Shown here piece by piece: positions 33,240-44,849 of a stretch of 64,000 nucleotides of DNA. The notes under the pieces were generated by a model. The model was not told where the DNA came from. It worked only from the letters and a program-made list of their open reading frames with translations, and did not search any database. Source of the DNA: Tetragonia tetragonoides (lineage: Eukaryota > Streptophyta > Magnoliopsida > Caryophyllales > Aizoaceae); NCBI GenBank assembly GCA_038025085.1, contig CM076154.1:33100501-33164500 (forward strand), written 5' to 3'. A program made the translations under genes and the position numbers. Each line of letters opens with the position of its first letter. The stretch's first letter is position 1.

Positions 33240-33961
33240 TCTAGGTTATGTCCGTACAAGATTAATCCGTACAAATAAGCATTTGTGATTAGTGTTAGTT
33301 ATAGTGCACCCTGCATGTAATTAGCATAATTAACAAATGTAATTAGTTGTTATTTGAATTCCCTAAGTAGTTGCTGAGTAAGGCGCGCCTAAGAGCACAT
33401 GGGGCAAGTAAGGATGAAGAATGAGGCTCCTTACAGCTCATCCACATTTGTCCTTATGCAAGGACAAGCAACAGCTGTCAAGTGGTCCAAAACGGAAGGA
33501 AATGCGCTCCAAATTGTACTGCACGTATTTGGCTCATTTCTGGGCAAAATACTGAAGTTTCATTTTGCTTGGGCACTACTCTTGGACAGCTCACCCTTTC
33601 TAGAGTATTCTTAGGTTATTAGGGCACATTTGTGACTCCTATAAATATGTAAGAACAACTGATGTAAAAGGCACTTGATGATGAATGAAAATATGAAATG
33701 GCTGCTGCCTTTTGCTTACAAACCTTGTTGTTCTTTATAATGTCCTTAGGGATATTTGGTGAAACAAGTAGTATCCTTTAGCCTTGACTTGGTGGTTAAA
33801 TCCTTTATAGTCTTGGTGGTGGTGCTATCTATCCTCCCTCTTCTTATTTTTCATTTCATTTACTTCGTTTTCAATCTTTATAATCGCAAAACAAACAAAA
33901 TATTATCAAAATACCCATTGTTCGAAAACGAGCTAAAAGCTTCAGATTTGCTAACGCATCA
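33107..33961 (+). repeat. Gypsy 3' LTR
   Basis: Partner of 28561-29415. Its first 133 bp also encode the end of the gag-pol frame. Confidence 0.93.
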
Positions 33962-35590
33962 GTAAGAGAGAAGGAGAGAGAGAGAGAGAGAGAGGAGACG
34001 ATGAGAAGCAGAAAAAGAAGTGATGATGATAGTGCCATAGTGGTGATGAGAGAAGGGACCGAGGGAGAAAATGGCGGAGGAGAGATGATGTTGGTGATTC
34101 CTTCTTCTTCTTGGTCTTTAAAATCAGAGATCTACTGTCTCTAGAAGAAAAAAAACATAAAAAAATAAAAATATATCATGCTATAACTTAGCAGTTAGCA
34201 TGGCCATTTTTGTATCTGCTAAAGAGAGCTGCTACCTAGTTCAATTGAAACTCCTAATGCAAGTTGATGTCATGTTCAGTTTGACAACCAACGATACATA
34301 TAGAGTGGGTGAAAAACCAATGTGAAATACTAGTTTACCACATCAATTTTTCTTAAGGATTTTCAGTCTCACTTTATGTGTCATTTCCTGTCCCACCCCC
34401 TTATAATATATTTTATACATTAGCTTTTAAATTTAATTCATTATTATTTTGGGATCCATGACAAAATTATGTATGACCATAATGTAATTGACATATATAG
34501 TACATATAGGGGGACAAATAATTTGCATTGCCAAATTGAAAGGTACATTTGCCATATTGAGAAATTGTTACGCCCACCCTGATATTTATTTTTCAGCCCA
34601 ACTTTATTTGAAGCAGTTAATTGGTTAGACTCAAGTATAACTAAGAATTTACCCGACAGAGAGACTTTAAATAGCGTTATTACTAATTAATACTATTAAT
34701 GCTCTGATTCTTACTAAAATGGGCGTTGCCAGATTTTTTTAAAAAAAAGCATGAGAGAGAAAACATAAAAGAAAATAAAAATCGAGTTTCATTATTTCCG
34801 GTTATCTTTCAACTTCTCCGAGTACTTTTCGACAACGTCCATTAAAATGAAGAGTAACCCATCTGTCAAAAACATTGGTAGCTTTAATTAGTTTGTACTT
34901 GTATTTACATTAGTGAAGTCAGGTAGCAAAATGCATCACTAATTGCTAGTTTGCACTTGTATTTACATTAGTAAAGTCCGTGGTAGCAAAATGCATCCCT
35001 GATTGTAAAATTAGTTAATACTTGGATTTTACGTTAGTGAAAACACTGGTAGCAAAATTACATCACTTTCAGCAAATTAATACTTTACCGCAACCTCGTC
35101 GGAAAAAATGGCGTACCCAAAAAAAAAAAAAATTTTCGGTTCTATCTCGACAGATTAAACCATGAATATTTGAAGGTGTTTAAATCAACTAGGAAATTCT
35201 ATATTTCACTAATTTTGGAAATTTCTAATCTTTGCCGGAAAATAAGTCCCACGTTTTAATGTAACGCGGGAATTTTTTTGAAGGGGTTGCGTCGGTTGGA
35301 GAGAGAGTTTGGGGCTTCTTGAGTGTTGTTGCAAGGTCGTGGGAAATTGTAAAGGGAGGGGGAGAGTCATCTAATTCAATTGCTCCTAGTTTCTAATGTT
35401 TAAAATAAATATTAATTATAATTTGTTTAAATGCTTATTTGCTTTTTCATTTGAATTTCAAATCCAAAATTTCAAAATCAATTTGAATGTTTATTTGAAA
35501 AAGATTTTTACCCACATTTAATGAGATTCACCCAATATTCAAGTAGTTTGCCAAGTATAAGGCTTAGACGCTTTGGGTATATCAAACAAC
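33962..35590. other. Intergenic with GA tract and a three-fold tandem repeat
   Basis: A GA run lies at about 33972-33995, followed by a 47-codon plus frame from about 34001 with no known domain. At about 34875-35065 a unit of roughly 60 bp (GTATTTACATTAGT, GTAGCAAAATGCATC) occurs three times with changes. No supported gene. Confidence 0.45.
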
Positions 35591-35599
35591 ATACACTTA

Positions 35600-35871
35600 G
35601 ACTTCGTTTGATTCACCTGGATAAAACTAAACTGTACTGAATTGATTTTTTGAATTTAAACGTTAACCATTTAAAATTTGTCCAAACATAGTTAATATTG
35701 GACTCATTTGAAAGTATGCTTTGAGATCTTTCCGATGACATAATTATTATCATGAAATTATTTCAGAATAAAAAGTTATATGAGTTATAAAGTTACACAT
35801 GAACTGAACTTAACTGAACTGGACTGAACAAAATTGAATTTAAGAAAAATTAAGGTGCATCAAACAGAGCC
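35600..35871. mobile_element. Harbinger-like MITE 1 of a tandem pair (272 bp)
   Basis: Ends GACTTCGTTTGATTCACC and (rc) GGCTCTGTTTGATGCACC are inverted repeats, flanked by TTA at 35597-35599 and 35872-35874. Many CTGAACTGAA words fill the right half. Confidence 0.7.
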
Positions 35872-35874
35872 TTA

Positions 35875-36178
35875 GGGTCTGTTTGATTCACCTGGATAAA
35901 ACTGATCTGAACTGAACTGAAAAAAACTGAACTGAACTGAAATGAATTGAAATGAACTGAAGTGAATTGAATTGATTTTTTAAACTTGACCGTTAACCAT
36001 TTAAAATTTGTCCAAACATAGTCATTATTAGACTTCTTAGAAAGTATGATTTGAGATTTTTCCGATGACATAGTTATCATCATAAAATTATCTCGGAATA
36101 AAAAGTTGTATGAGTGATAAAGTTATACAATGACTGAACTGAACTGAATTTAAGTGAAATTATATTGAATAAAACAGA
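35875..36178. mobile_element. Harbinger-like MITE 2 of a tandem pair
   Basis: It starts GGGTCTGTTTGATTCACC directly after the TTA that ends MITE 1 and is homologous to it along most of its length. The right end (AATAAAACAGAC) is degraded and its target duplication is not visible. Confidence 0.6.
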
Positions 36179-36187
36179 CAGCATGTC

Positions 36188-36495
36188 TTGTGTGGACTTA
36201 GTCTATCGTGGACCAAGTAATTTTGAGGGGTGGCTCCAGGTGAAGTAGGGGATGGCTCCAGGTAAAGTAGAGGGTGGCTCCAGGTGAAATAATTTTGAGG
36301 GGTGACTCCAGATGAAGTAAGGGGTGGCTCCAGTTAAAGTAGGGGGTGACTCCAGATAAAGTAGGGGTGGTGCCAATAAATTAGAGGGGTGGCTCTAGGT
36401 GACGTAAGGGTGACTCCACTTTTAGAAGGGGGTGATTCCAGGTGAAGTAAAAGGTGACTCCAATTATTGGTCCACTATAGACTAAGTCCACACAA
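36188..36495. mobile_element. TIR element with internal tandem repeats, second copy
   Basis: Inverted ends TTGTGTGGACTTAGTC as in 16801-17103. The internal unit is the reverse complement type AGGGGGTGGCTCCAGGTGAA, repeated about ten times. The number and order of units differ from the first copy. Confidence 0.7.
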
Positions 36496-37154
36496 ATTTT
36501 TGTATAAAACCGAGGTAGCCTTTTCCTGCCAAAAGTCATGTCCAACTTCATTAGATTTTTGTGTTATGGGTTGTTGGGCCATCACCCCCTTCCCGAATGT
36601 AAAGGGCCCAAAAACCCAACTTCATATTCAAAATAAAAATAAAAAAAAATAAAATAAAAATAAATAAAAATAAAATAAAGGTTGAAACTTGTAGAAAGTC
36701 TACTGACATTTCTGAAACGCAGCGTCACTGACCGTCACTTGCTGGCCATAGTGTTCACTCCATTAAAGTTTCCTCCTTGTTTGTGACGATTGAAGTTCGA
36801 TCATGGCTTTCCAATCTTTTTGAATTCCTTTGGGTAACATCTGCAGCAGATTGAAGTTGAAGTTGAAACTCTTGAGTCAAAAACCCTCCACTTTCTTACC
36901 TTGTGGGCTCACAGCTGCTGTTTAATCTCAAAATTCAAAGGGGTTTCAAGGGTTTTTGGCCATCAATTCTCAGAGTTTCGTTGTTAGTCAAGTAATTACT
37001 CTGTTCCCTATCTCTATTAATAGTATTAGTTTGTCAATGATTCCCTGAAAAATGTATTCAAAGTGTTTTATCTGACCCATCAAATCAATCATTCATTGTT
37101 ATTTTATCTCTCCATCGAGAGTGTTCAAAGAAATCTGGGTTAAGTGAATGCCTG

Positions 37155-39359
37155 ATGATGAAATCTGGGTCAAAGAAACAACGCAAGGGTTCAACTTCAG
37201 CTAAATGCATAGAGGAAAGAGATAGGTTAAGTGAATTGCCTGATGAAGTTCTTGTGCATATAGTCTTTTTTGCCCACTTTAGATGCTGTCAGAACTGTCA
37301 TGCTTCGCAGATTTGGTGACCTTTGGACTTTGGTTCCCACACTTGAGTTTTGTGATGATAAATTTTGTTCACATGAAGAATGGAAAGACTCCAACATCTT
37401 GTTTTCACGGTTCTTGCTATTTGTTCGCAATGTGTTGATCCTACACAAAAGACCCAACATTGACAAATTCCATCTTGAGATAATCAAATGTATGAAGTGG
37501 GAGTTAAAGGAAGCAGAAACTGCAGTTGCTGAAGTAGAAGTGTGGATAAGATTTGCATTAAGTAGGAAAGCTAAGGCATTGACACTTGATTTTTATGGTC
37601 ATGAATATTTCTGTTTGCCTTGCTCCATTTTTAAAAGTCAATCTCTTGTCACACTTAAGTTGCGTGGTTGTAGAATCGAACCCCCAAGTGGAGCTCAAAT
37701 AGAGTCTCTGAGAACTTTGGAGATTGTGAATGTTGCTGTGGACAATAACTTCAGTAAATTTATAACTGGCTGTCCCTCTCTTCAAGAACTTGTTATTAAC
37801 CACGCTGAATATATACAAGTTTTGAGCTCCCCAAGCATTGAAAAGTTACAACTCTTGGACGAGCTACCAAAAGAAGTGTGTAAACTTGATTGGCCGCGCT
37901 TGAAAGTTTTGAATATTGCTGTGCGCATTGACTATGTGGAAGTTGTTAATCTTCCATCTGTCCGTGAAGTGACTGTCAGCTGTAACATTTATGTGTCCCA
38001 AGAAAATGTTAATAAGTTTAAAAGGTTTCTGGAGGGGCTTCAAAATGCTGAGGTTTTGACATTACAAGAGCAGTTGACCGGGTGAGTTTTCTCCTATTAT
38101 TCTCTCTTATGAGGAGCCCCTTGTTTATGTTTTATATCCCGACACTGATGCTGGTTTTGTTTTCTCTTCGAATATAGTTGCAAGGTTAAAATCTTTTGGA
38201 AGCTGTTGTCAAGTTCTACAAAAAAATTATATTGGGAGTGTTGCTTTTATATCATCACATATTTATTGAATGCGGGGGTGGGACTGAACTTGACGATTAT
38301 AAATACAAAAGCATTAGAAGAGGAGGGTCCTTAGGAAAAAAAAGTATCTAGGAATTTTCTTATGTGGGTCAAACCATGGAGAGGAACATGGACGAGAAAA
38401 TTTTTACTCTCTTTGGTTTGTTCATTACTATTTTAAGCAAGGATATGCAGTTGGATATTTGTCCATGATAGATGATTTTCCATTCTTATGGTATATATGT
38501 GCTGGTTTGTTACTTTGTAGTTTGTACCCATGTAGTCATGTATAGTGACACTATGACAGACTGATATTCATAGGTAGTAGAATGATATGAAGAGCGTACT
38601 CTGCTTATAGCTCAAATCTAATTATAAAACCATGAAACGTCTTCAAAGCATTGCCAATTCCTATTGACTGAAAAGCATTTTGGCCTCATTTCTTATTTCT
38701 ATCAGGATTTGACTTTTATTTATGCAAAACTTTTCTTTTGTGTGTATATCAAATTATTATTTAATGAGTGCGGAACAAATTAGAGTGCTAATATCTTTGT
38801 CATTTTTGTTTTGCAGCAATTAACTTATTGTTCGATGGTGAATGTGGGCTTTCCAGAAACAGATGGAAGCGTGTTGTTCTGCAGTCGTCCTTTCATGACA
38901 CTCGTATTGCAGGCATATGTAGTTTGGTTAGAAATTCACCATGTTTGGAGGAACTTGTAATACATGGAATTCGCACTCGGTATTTTAGAGGGGTAGGTCT
39001 ACTAAATACATTATGTTCATTTGCGTCATTTTTTTTGTTACGTGTTCTGCCTACAACGCTGAGATATTTAACGTACTATCAGGATGACATGGTAAACATT
39101 GACAAGTTGGTTTCTCAAGAGGCTTTATCTCCCTGTGTGGTACCCTAACTTAAAGTTGTCTCTATGCATGGGTATGCGAACCCTTATGAAGGTCAACTTC
39201 GATTGGTCGGATTTCTGCTCAAGACTGCTGTTAACTTGGATAAATTGGTAATCTTCTCCAACCATAAACGGGAAATAGCTTTGGTAGAGGAGCTACAGTT
39301 TGTCAAGAAATTATCAAACTTCCCAAGGGCATCAACAAAGGCAGGGATTGAGTTTAAAT
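37155..39359 (+). pseudogene. F-box/FBD gene (copy C), broken
   Basis: An ATG at 37155 leads into a basic N-terminus and an F-box start (LSELPDEVLVHIV). The frame then shifts near 37260-37270 and continues as LPTLDAVRTVMLRRFGDLW, leucine-rich sequence, to a donor at 38081. A second exon begins after the AG at 38816 (RNRWKRVVLQSS, CLEELVIHG) but does not join in a clean phase. A third segment from about 39083 has an in-frame TAA (VVP-stop-LKVV, near 39146) where the related fragment at 48410 has CAA. The family role would be SCF substrate recognition. In this state it is probably dead. Confidence 0.75.
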
Positions 39360-42343
39360 GAGATTTGCAACAATTTTGTGTAGGTATGTTTGAGGAGAGT
39401 TTACATTTTGAGTTCCACAATGTTGATCTTTCAAATTGTGATGCATGCACAAAATGAATGATTATCAAAGCCGTATGCCAGCCTTGGATCAGTGACTCAA
39501 TACATGCATGTCTTAACTATACATTTCCTCTCTTCTATTGAGCAATATTGTTTGTGGAGGTTTTATGTAAATTTTTTCATCGTTTTTGCTGATAAAAATT
39601 ACAGACTCTGGAATCTGTCGATACTAGCCCACTATATATGGAAGTTACCTTATCTGTAGTAAATGTTTTAGATTTTGCCATGAGATTTCAAAATTGAGAC
39701 CTCTAATCATGGAGTTGGTGGTAAATTTGCATCAATTTAGGGTATTGCGCCTGAAAATTGAAGCTACTCTTCTGAAAAGTTCATTCGAATTTTGAGGGTA
39801 TTGAAGAATGTGTTTGTACTCAAATTCTGCGGATTTCATAATAATGTCTTTGTCAATAATCAATTATGTCTCTTATCCAAGTTTGACGTTAAAATTTCTC
39901 ATAGATTTGTTGACTCTAAGCTTTATCTTTGTTATCTAGGTCTAAAGTAATATATAAACCCACCTATTGGTAGAATATGAAAGAAGAACCTCCTTTTTTT
40001 AAATTGAAGCCACACAATTGTGGTAATAAAATATCAATAAAACTTGTGCATTGACTTAATTCTTTTGTAATTTGGATATCAGAAATGAGATGTTTAGACT
40101 GTTGGGTTTAGATCTTTGGATAACAGAGTTACACAGAAATTAAGATCATTGTGCTTACCCTCTAGGATTTTAGAGGCTGAACCATGCTGGGGGACGCGGC
40201 AGTGAGTGATAAATTGAATGGTTGAAATTCTCGCCTGCTGGAAGAGACCGTGAGGGAAAGAGACACAGAGCGAGAGCATTTAAATGTAGTGTTTAGCTAT
40301 TTCCAGTTTAGTACTAGCAGCACTGCATATGTAACAGAAATTACTCGGGTCAGAGCCGTCAGACCTCCGATTTGGACTCTGATATGCATTTTCTCTTTTC
40401 TAATTTGGTCGGATTGGGATTGGTTTCAGTCAGAATGCCTATCCCTTCACTTAGATTGCTGAAAGATCATCTGATCACATAGGGGTTACATGTGGCACTA
40501 CCTAGGTCAAATGGGAGTGGGTAGGCCGTAGGCCACTTGGGCTGCTTTATTTTGGCTTGTGTTCAAAGCCTTTTTGTACCTTGGGTATGTCTTTGGGGTG
40601 GTTTAGTATGTGGAAAGGAAAATGGAAGTTTTTTTTTTTTGATTTTTTGTTTACATTTTTGCCGTCTCTTGTAGTTTTACCAAACAATAAGTTTGGTATA
40701 TGGATTTTGTGTGCAAACATCCTGACTGTTTTGTTCTAAGGCCAGCCAAATAACAACTCATTATGTACTCCTAAGTCCTAATTCTATGTAAATTAAAATC
40801 AGTCATTCACTACTCCTAATTCTATGTACTCCTCGTTAGCATGCTAGCAACTGCATCAAAGGGTTCATGGTCCTCTATCAAACTATCAGATTGCTCAAGA
40901 GTCTTGAAATTCGACATTTGGTCATCCTATAAAATATACCTCTCCAAAATGTGCCTGTGATAGCGTTGACATACTTGTCCCATGTAGGTGTAAAGTGTAA
41001 CATCCTTCAGTTCTGTAATACAGCTTGGTGTAGTGCTCCAACATCGAACACCAAAAGAACTACTTGCTCAAATAGAACCAAGCCTTTAAGATCGCCCCGA
41101 AAAAACTACAGAAACTCGACCTTGGTTAGCCTAGTAATTCCTCTCAGGGGTCAATTGGTTTAGGAATGTATATACCCTCTCTTGTTTTTTTTGGTTACAT
41201 TATATACCCTCTCTTTAAAGCCTGGTTCCAGATCATTACTTGATTTGTTGCTCATTCTAGGAATTGAACAAGGCGTTCAGGTAAGGGAAAGGGAATGAAG
41301 CTTTTTCCTTTTCTTTGTAAATAAAATATTTGCATTCCCTATCCCGAACTTTGTTAATACAGTTCCCTATTTGGTTTTTAGTGATTCTTCTGTGACTCCA
41401 ACCAGCCAGTGACTCCAACCATCCAGCCTACGCCGTCGCTAGTCAATTAGCAAATTCCCCTTGTCTTTAGCCATTTGTGATCCTCCATTTCCCTTCTATA
41501 TGGCAAGGGCCTCCATTTGTTGTCCAACCAGTTAGCTTTATTTCAAGCGCTCTTCTTTACTCTCTTTTTTGAATTTGCTTTTGAATTGTTTTGTTGAAGT
41601 TGGCCAGATCATTGCAGGAGAACATGAACATGGAGGTTGTCAAATAGAATGCAGGAGGAGCTTTATGTTGGATGGGTAAGTTTGACTTATTTCTCTGTGT
41701 TCAATTTTGCTATTGGATTCTTGATTATTATAGTTCCGAAATTTTATAGTACATTTTTTAGTATGCTATATGTTTCCATTTCCAATTGTAAAATCTTTGG
41801 TCTGTTTTACCTTCTGATTTTTTGGTCTTCTAGTTTGAAGAATTTCAATTTGCTGGTTGGTATTTGAGATGTATGTGAAAATGAGGTGTACCCTGAAACA
41901 GAAGTGTTTAAATTTTGCAATTTCCAAATACAAATTAGGAACATCAAAAGTACAAAATTTTGAGCTGGATTCCCAGATTCAGATGCCCACCTTGAGTTTC
42001 AGTATTTTTACTGTTTTCGGTCATTGAACAGGTCTCTAGATTATCTGTATAGCACATGTTTGTCGAAGTCCAAGCTCGGATGCAACAATTCAACACTCAG
42101 TAAGATGAGAATTTTGGTAAGATAAGTGAATAAACAAACGAGAGCATAGTCTTGATCAACAATGTATGTACTAATAAAGATTGCATGAAATGGATTGGGA
42201 GATTGCCTTTGTGTAGAAAAGAATCCTGATTTAACCATCTTCGAAAATACTACTCTAAAGGAGGGGATATTTTCATTAATATTTTGGATGCCCAACTGAG
42301 AAATTTCAACAGCATTTAAATAGGATAATTTGGACGCAAATGA
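39360..42343. other. Gene-poor stretch downstream of copy C
   Basis: About 39600-40320 is related to the sequence after the FBD fragment at 48410-49200 (shared GACCTCTAA(T/C)CATGGAGTT), so it belongs to an old duplication. No supported gene in 40320-42340. Confidence 0.4.
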
Positions 42344-42600
42344 ATGAAAGTGCATATCAATTCTGACTCACTTGTGGCAGTTTCTAGACTCATGAAGGAT
42401 GATTTACATGAAGATATTCTCTATAACCTTTTCCAGGAATGCAGGAAAATATTGAAGAAGTGGATGTGCTGCAATGTTGAAGGGATTCAAACAAAGTGGC
42501 TGATGAGAATTGAGATGGATGATGTATTTTGTGAAAAATTTAGGTCACTCTTTATTCAAGAGCAGTGTACTTTGTCGTTGCAGTCTAGCTTTCGTTAGGA
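42344..42600 (+). pseudogene. RNase H-like (LINE-type) fragment
   Basis: The frame contains INSDSLVAVSRLMKDDLHED and LFQECRKILKKW, the pattern of the plant RVT_3 RNase H domain (SDS, then ECR). Only the middle of the domain is present and the end is degraded. Confidence 0.5.
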
Positions 42601-42839
42601 GGATTGTTAGGGTACAGAATATCTTAGAAGAATTACCTTGTAATCTTTTCATCAGGTAATTAAAAACTTCACTTGTTTTCTTCGTTGTCACTCACTCTGA
42701 TGCGCTTTTTCTTTTGCTTGTGTTTCTCATCCTTGCTGCTATGCTGAGTTCACTTCTCGAGCTCCCTGTTTATCTTTAGGTTGTGGAACACTGATCAACT
42801 GTGAAGTCAGAAAATGTGACGGGTCAAAATTCAGCAAGT

Positions 42840-43720
42840 AGTAATGCTGGCTCTTGTATTATCTGACCCATGAAGTTAATTGCTTCTCTGAACAATGTCT
42901 TCAGTGAGGTTGAGAGGATTTCTTCTTCAAGATTATCGTCTTTGTTTCGAAGGTGTTGAGTATATCTGTATGGTGTCGATGAAGACATGTTATGGGGGGA
43001 AAGAATCACCCCTTGCTGAAATAGAAGTTTAGATAAAATTTGCATTATTTGGGATAGGTCTGTATCAGAATCGATCATAGATATAACAGTTGACAATAAT
43101 CTTGACATGTTTGGCCTATCTTTAGCAAGCTCTTGAACACACAATGATCCACAACCTGCATCCATCTTAGAGACTTCGAATGTTTGCCTGAAAACGTGGC
43201 TCAGAAATGATTGGATCAATAAGCGAAACAACATTGAACTCGCATGCGATAGACTGTTAAATGAAATCTTGGTCTACAGACTATACAAAGAGAAGCTAAG
43301 GACAGCTCACCACGGTAGAAGGTGGTGTTTCTAATCCCACTGACAATCTCCAGTACTATCACGCCAAAACTGAATACATCAGATTTTTCAGAGAAATGCC
43401 CCATTGCATATTCTGGTGACATATAACCACTGCATCGATTGCATATTCTGGTGACATATAACCACTGCATGTCGAAAAAAAGTCGGCCAATTATCTTAGT
43501 TAAATAGGCTTCAATTCTGTACAATAAATGTTTACTCACTAAGTTCCAAAGACTCTTCTGGTGTTAGCTTGATTCTGGTTTCATGGAAATATCCGTGCCA
43601 TGCCAAAGTCTGAAAATTTTTGATTAATATCTTTATCCAGCAAAATGTCCTATGAATAATCCTGAATCTGGAATCTCTGTGAAGGTAGAGCAGCGCCACG
43701 CCATATGCCATCAATGATAT
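42840..43720 (-). pseudogene. Receptor-like kinase (S-domain type) pseudogene
   Basis: Kinase subdomains are readable in different frames: YLHRDSRFRIIH (catalytic loop region, with the HRD aspartate context damaged), [20 protein letters not shown] and [14 protein letters not shown], then QELAKDRPNMSRLLSTVISM near the C-terminus. This order and wording match plant G-lectin S-receptor kinases or related CRKs. Several frameshifts and a duplicated 36-bp stretch at about 43400-43470 disable it. No extracellular domain is present. Confidence 0.75.
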
Positions 43721-44125
43721 TGAGGCGTTTCTCCCAAGTTAGAAGTTCTTTTTTCTGGTAATCTAATTAAAAACAAAATTCAGGTCAGGAAATCTGCTAG
43801 CTTGGCTTTCAGTGTCTATGGTGCTTTAGTGTAATAAATTGATTATTGCACTTGTGTCAAAAATGGAGTAATAGCATGAACTTGCTTTTCAGTTCTCTAT
43901 GAATAATCGTGAATCTAAAATCTCTTTGAAGTTAGAGCAGCCCAAGGCATATGCCATCAATGATATTGAGGCGTTTTCTCCCAAGGTAGAAGTTCTTTTT
44001 TTCTTGTAATCTAATTAAAAACAAAATGAAGGTCAGTTGTGATGCTGGCTTGCCTTTCGCTGTCTATGGTGCTTTAGTGTGGAAATTGATTATTGAACTT
44101 GTGTCAAAAGTGGAGTAATAGCATG
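43645..44125. repeat. Tandem duplication of about 235 bp
   Basis: About 43645-43885 and 43886-44125 share long runs (GCCATCAATGATATTGAGGC, GTCTATGGTGCTTTAGTGT, GGAGTAATAGCATGAA). The first half overlaps the kinase relic. Confidence 0.75.
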
Positions 44126-44229
44126 AAAAAAGAAAATTGAAAAGCAATCCAGCCCTATATCAGGCATGTATTCATAAATTAACAATCTTTCATCTCCTTC
44201 TATGCAGCAGCCTAGGAGTGCTACCTCTG

Positions 44230-44590
44230 TGTCTGACTGGCTATAATAAAGAGCCTATCCCACATCTTTGAATGCAAGATCCTGGAACAGGTCAGAACTT
44301 ACTACCAGTGGACTTGTACCTCAAAGAAGCTGCAAGGTAACTTTCTTAGCTGGACAGCAAGGAGGTTGAAATCAAAGTTTCAGAGACAGATAACAGCAGC
44401 TGGTATTGCAGCAACTGTTTACACATCGTGGCGTGAGAGAAACAGGATTTGCTTCACTCAAACTACTCTTCCAGTTCCAGATGAAATCCTAGTGCAGCAA
44501 ATTAAGTTTGTGGTTCGAGCAAGAATGCAAGCTGTGAAGGTCACAAAATTAAGTAAGTCAGATAGAAACTTGTTTAATGTTTTGGTTTAA
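44230..44590 (+). pseudogene. LINE ORF2 C-terminal fragment
   Basis: Residues such as AAGIAATVYTSWRERNRICF followed by DEILVQQIKFVVRARM match the segment after the zf-RVT domain of plant L1-type ORF2. The frame is short and isolated. Confidence 0.6.
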
Positions 44591-44849
44591 TAGTCCTTTT
44601 AATTCATATTGTTGGTGCGCTGTTGTTTTAATGACGTCTTATTAGGGGACTGGATTGTAAAAGGAAAATCCTACGTAGTAGGTGGCTCCTTGGTCTAGTT
44701 GCCCTTTAGGTTGTAGTAAATCCTGACTTGGTAATGAGAACTACTATCTTTTACCAAAAACAAATAAACTTGTGTGTCCTCTAAAGCACAAGAGTTAATT
44801 TGTCAGAGAGTTTTAGCAACAAACCGGATGTTTCACCTCAGGATTCAGT

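Larger units (their letters stand above)
28561..33961 (+). mobile_element. Young Ty3/gypsy chromovirus-type retrotransposon (5.4 kb)
   Basis: Two 855-bp LTRs (28561-29415, 33107-33961) begin TGATGCGTTAGC and end GCTAACG(T/C)ATCA. A perfect GTAAG duplication flanks the element (28556-28560, 33962-33966). The primer site TGGTATCAGAGCA lies 2 bp after the 5' LTR, and a polypurine tract GTTGGGGAGGA abuts the 3' LTR. I count only about three differences between the LTRs, so insertion is recent. The TGATG LTR start and a pol frame running into the 3' LTR recall the centromeric CRM clade; this placement is inference. Confidence 0.93.

Noticed and set aside
34001..34144. 47-codon frame after the GA tract
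   Set aside because: Simple sequence with no recognisable motif; the evidence is too weak to call it a gene.
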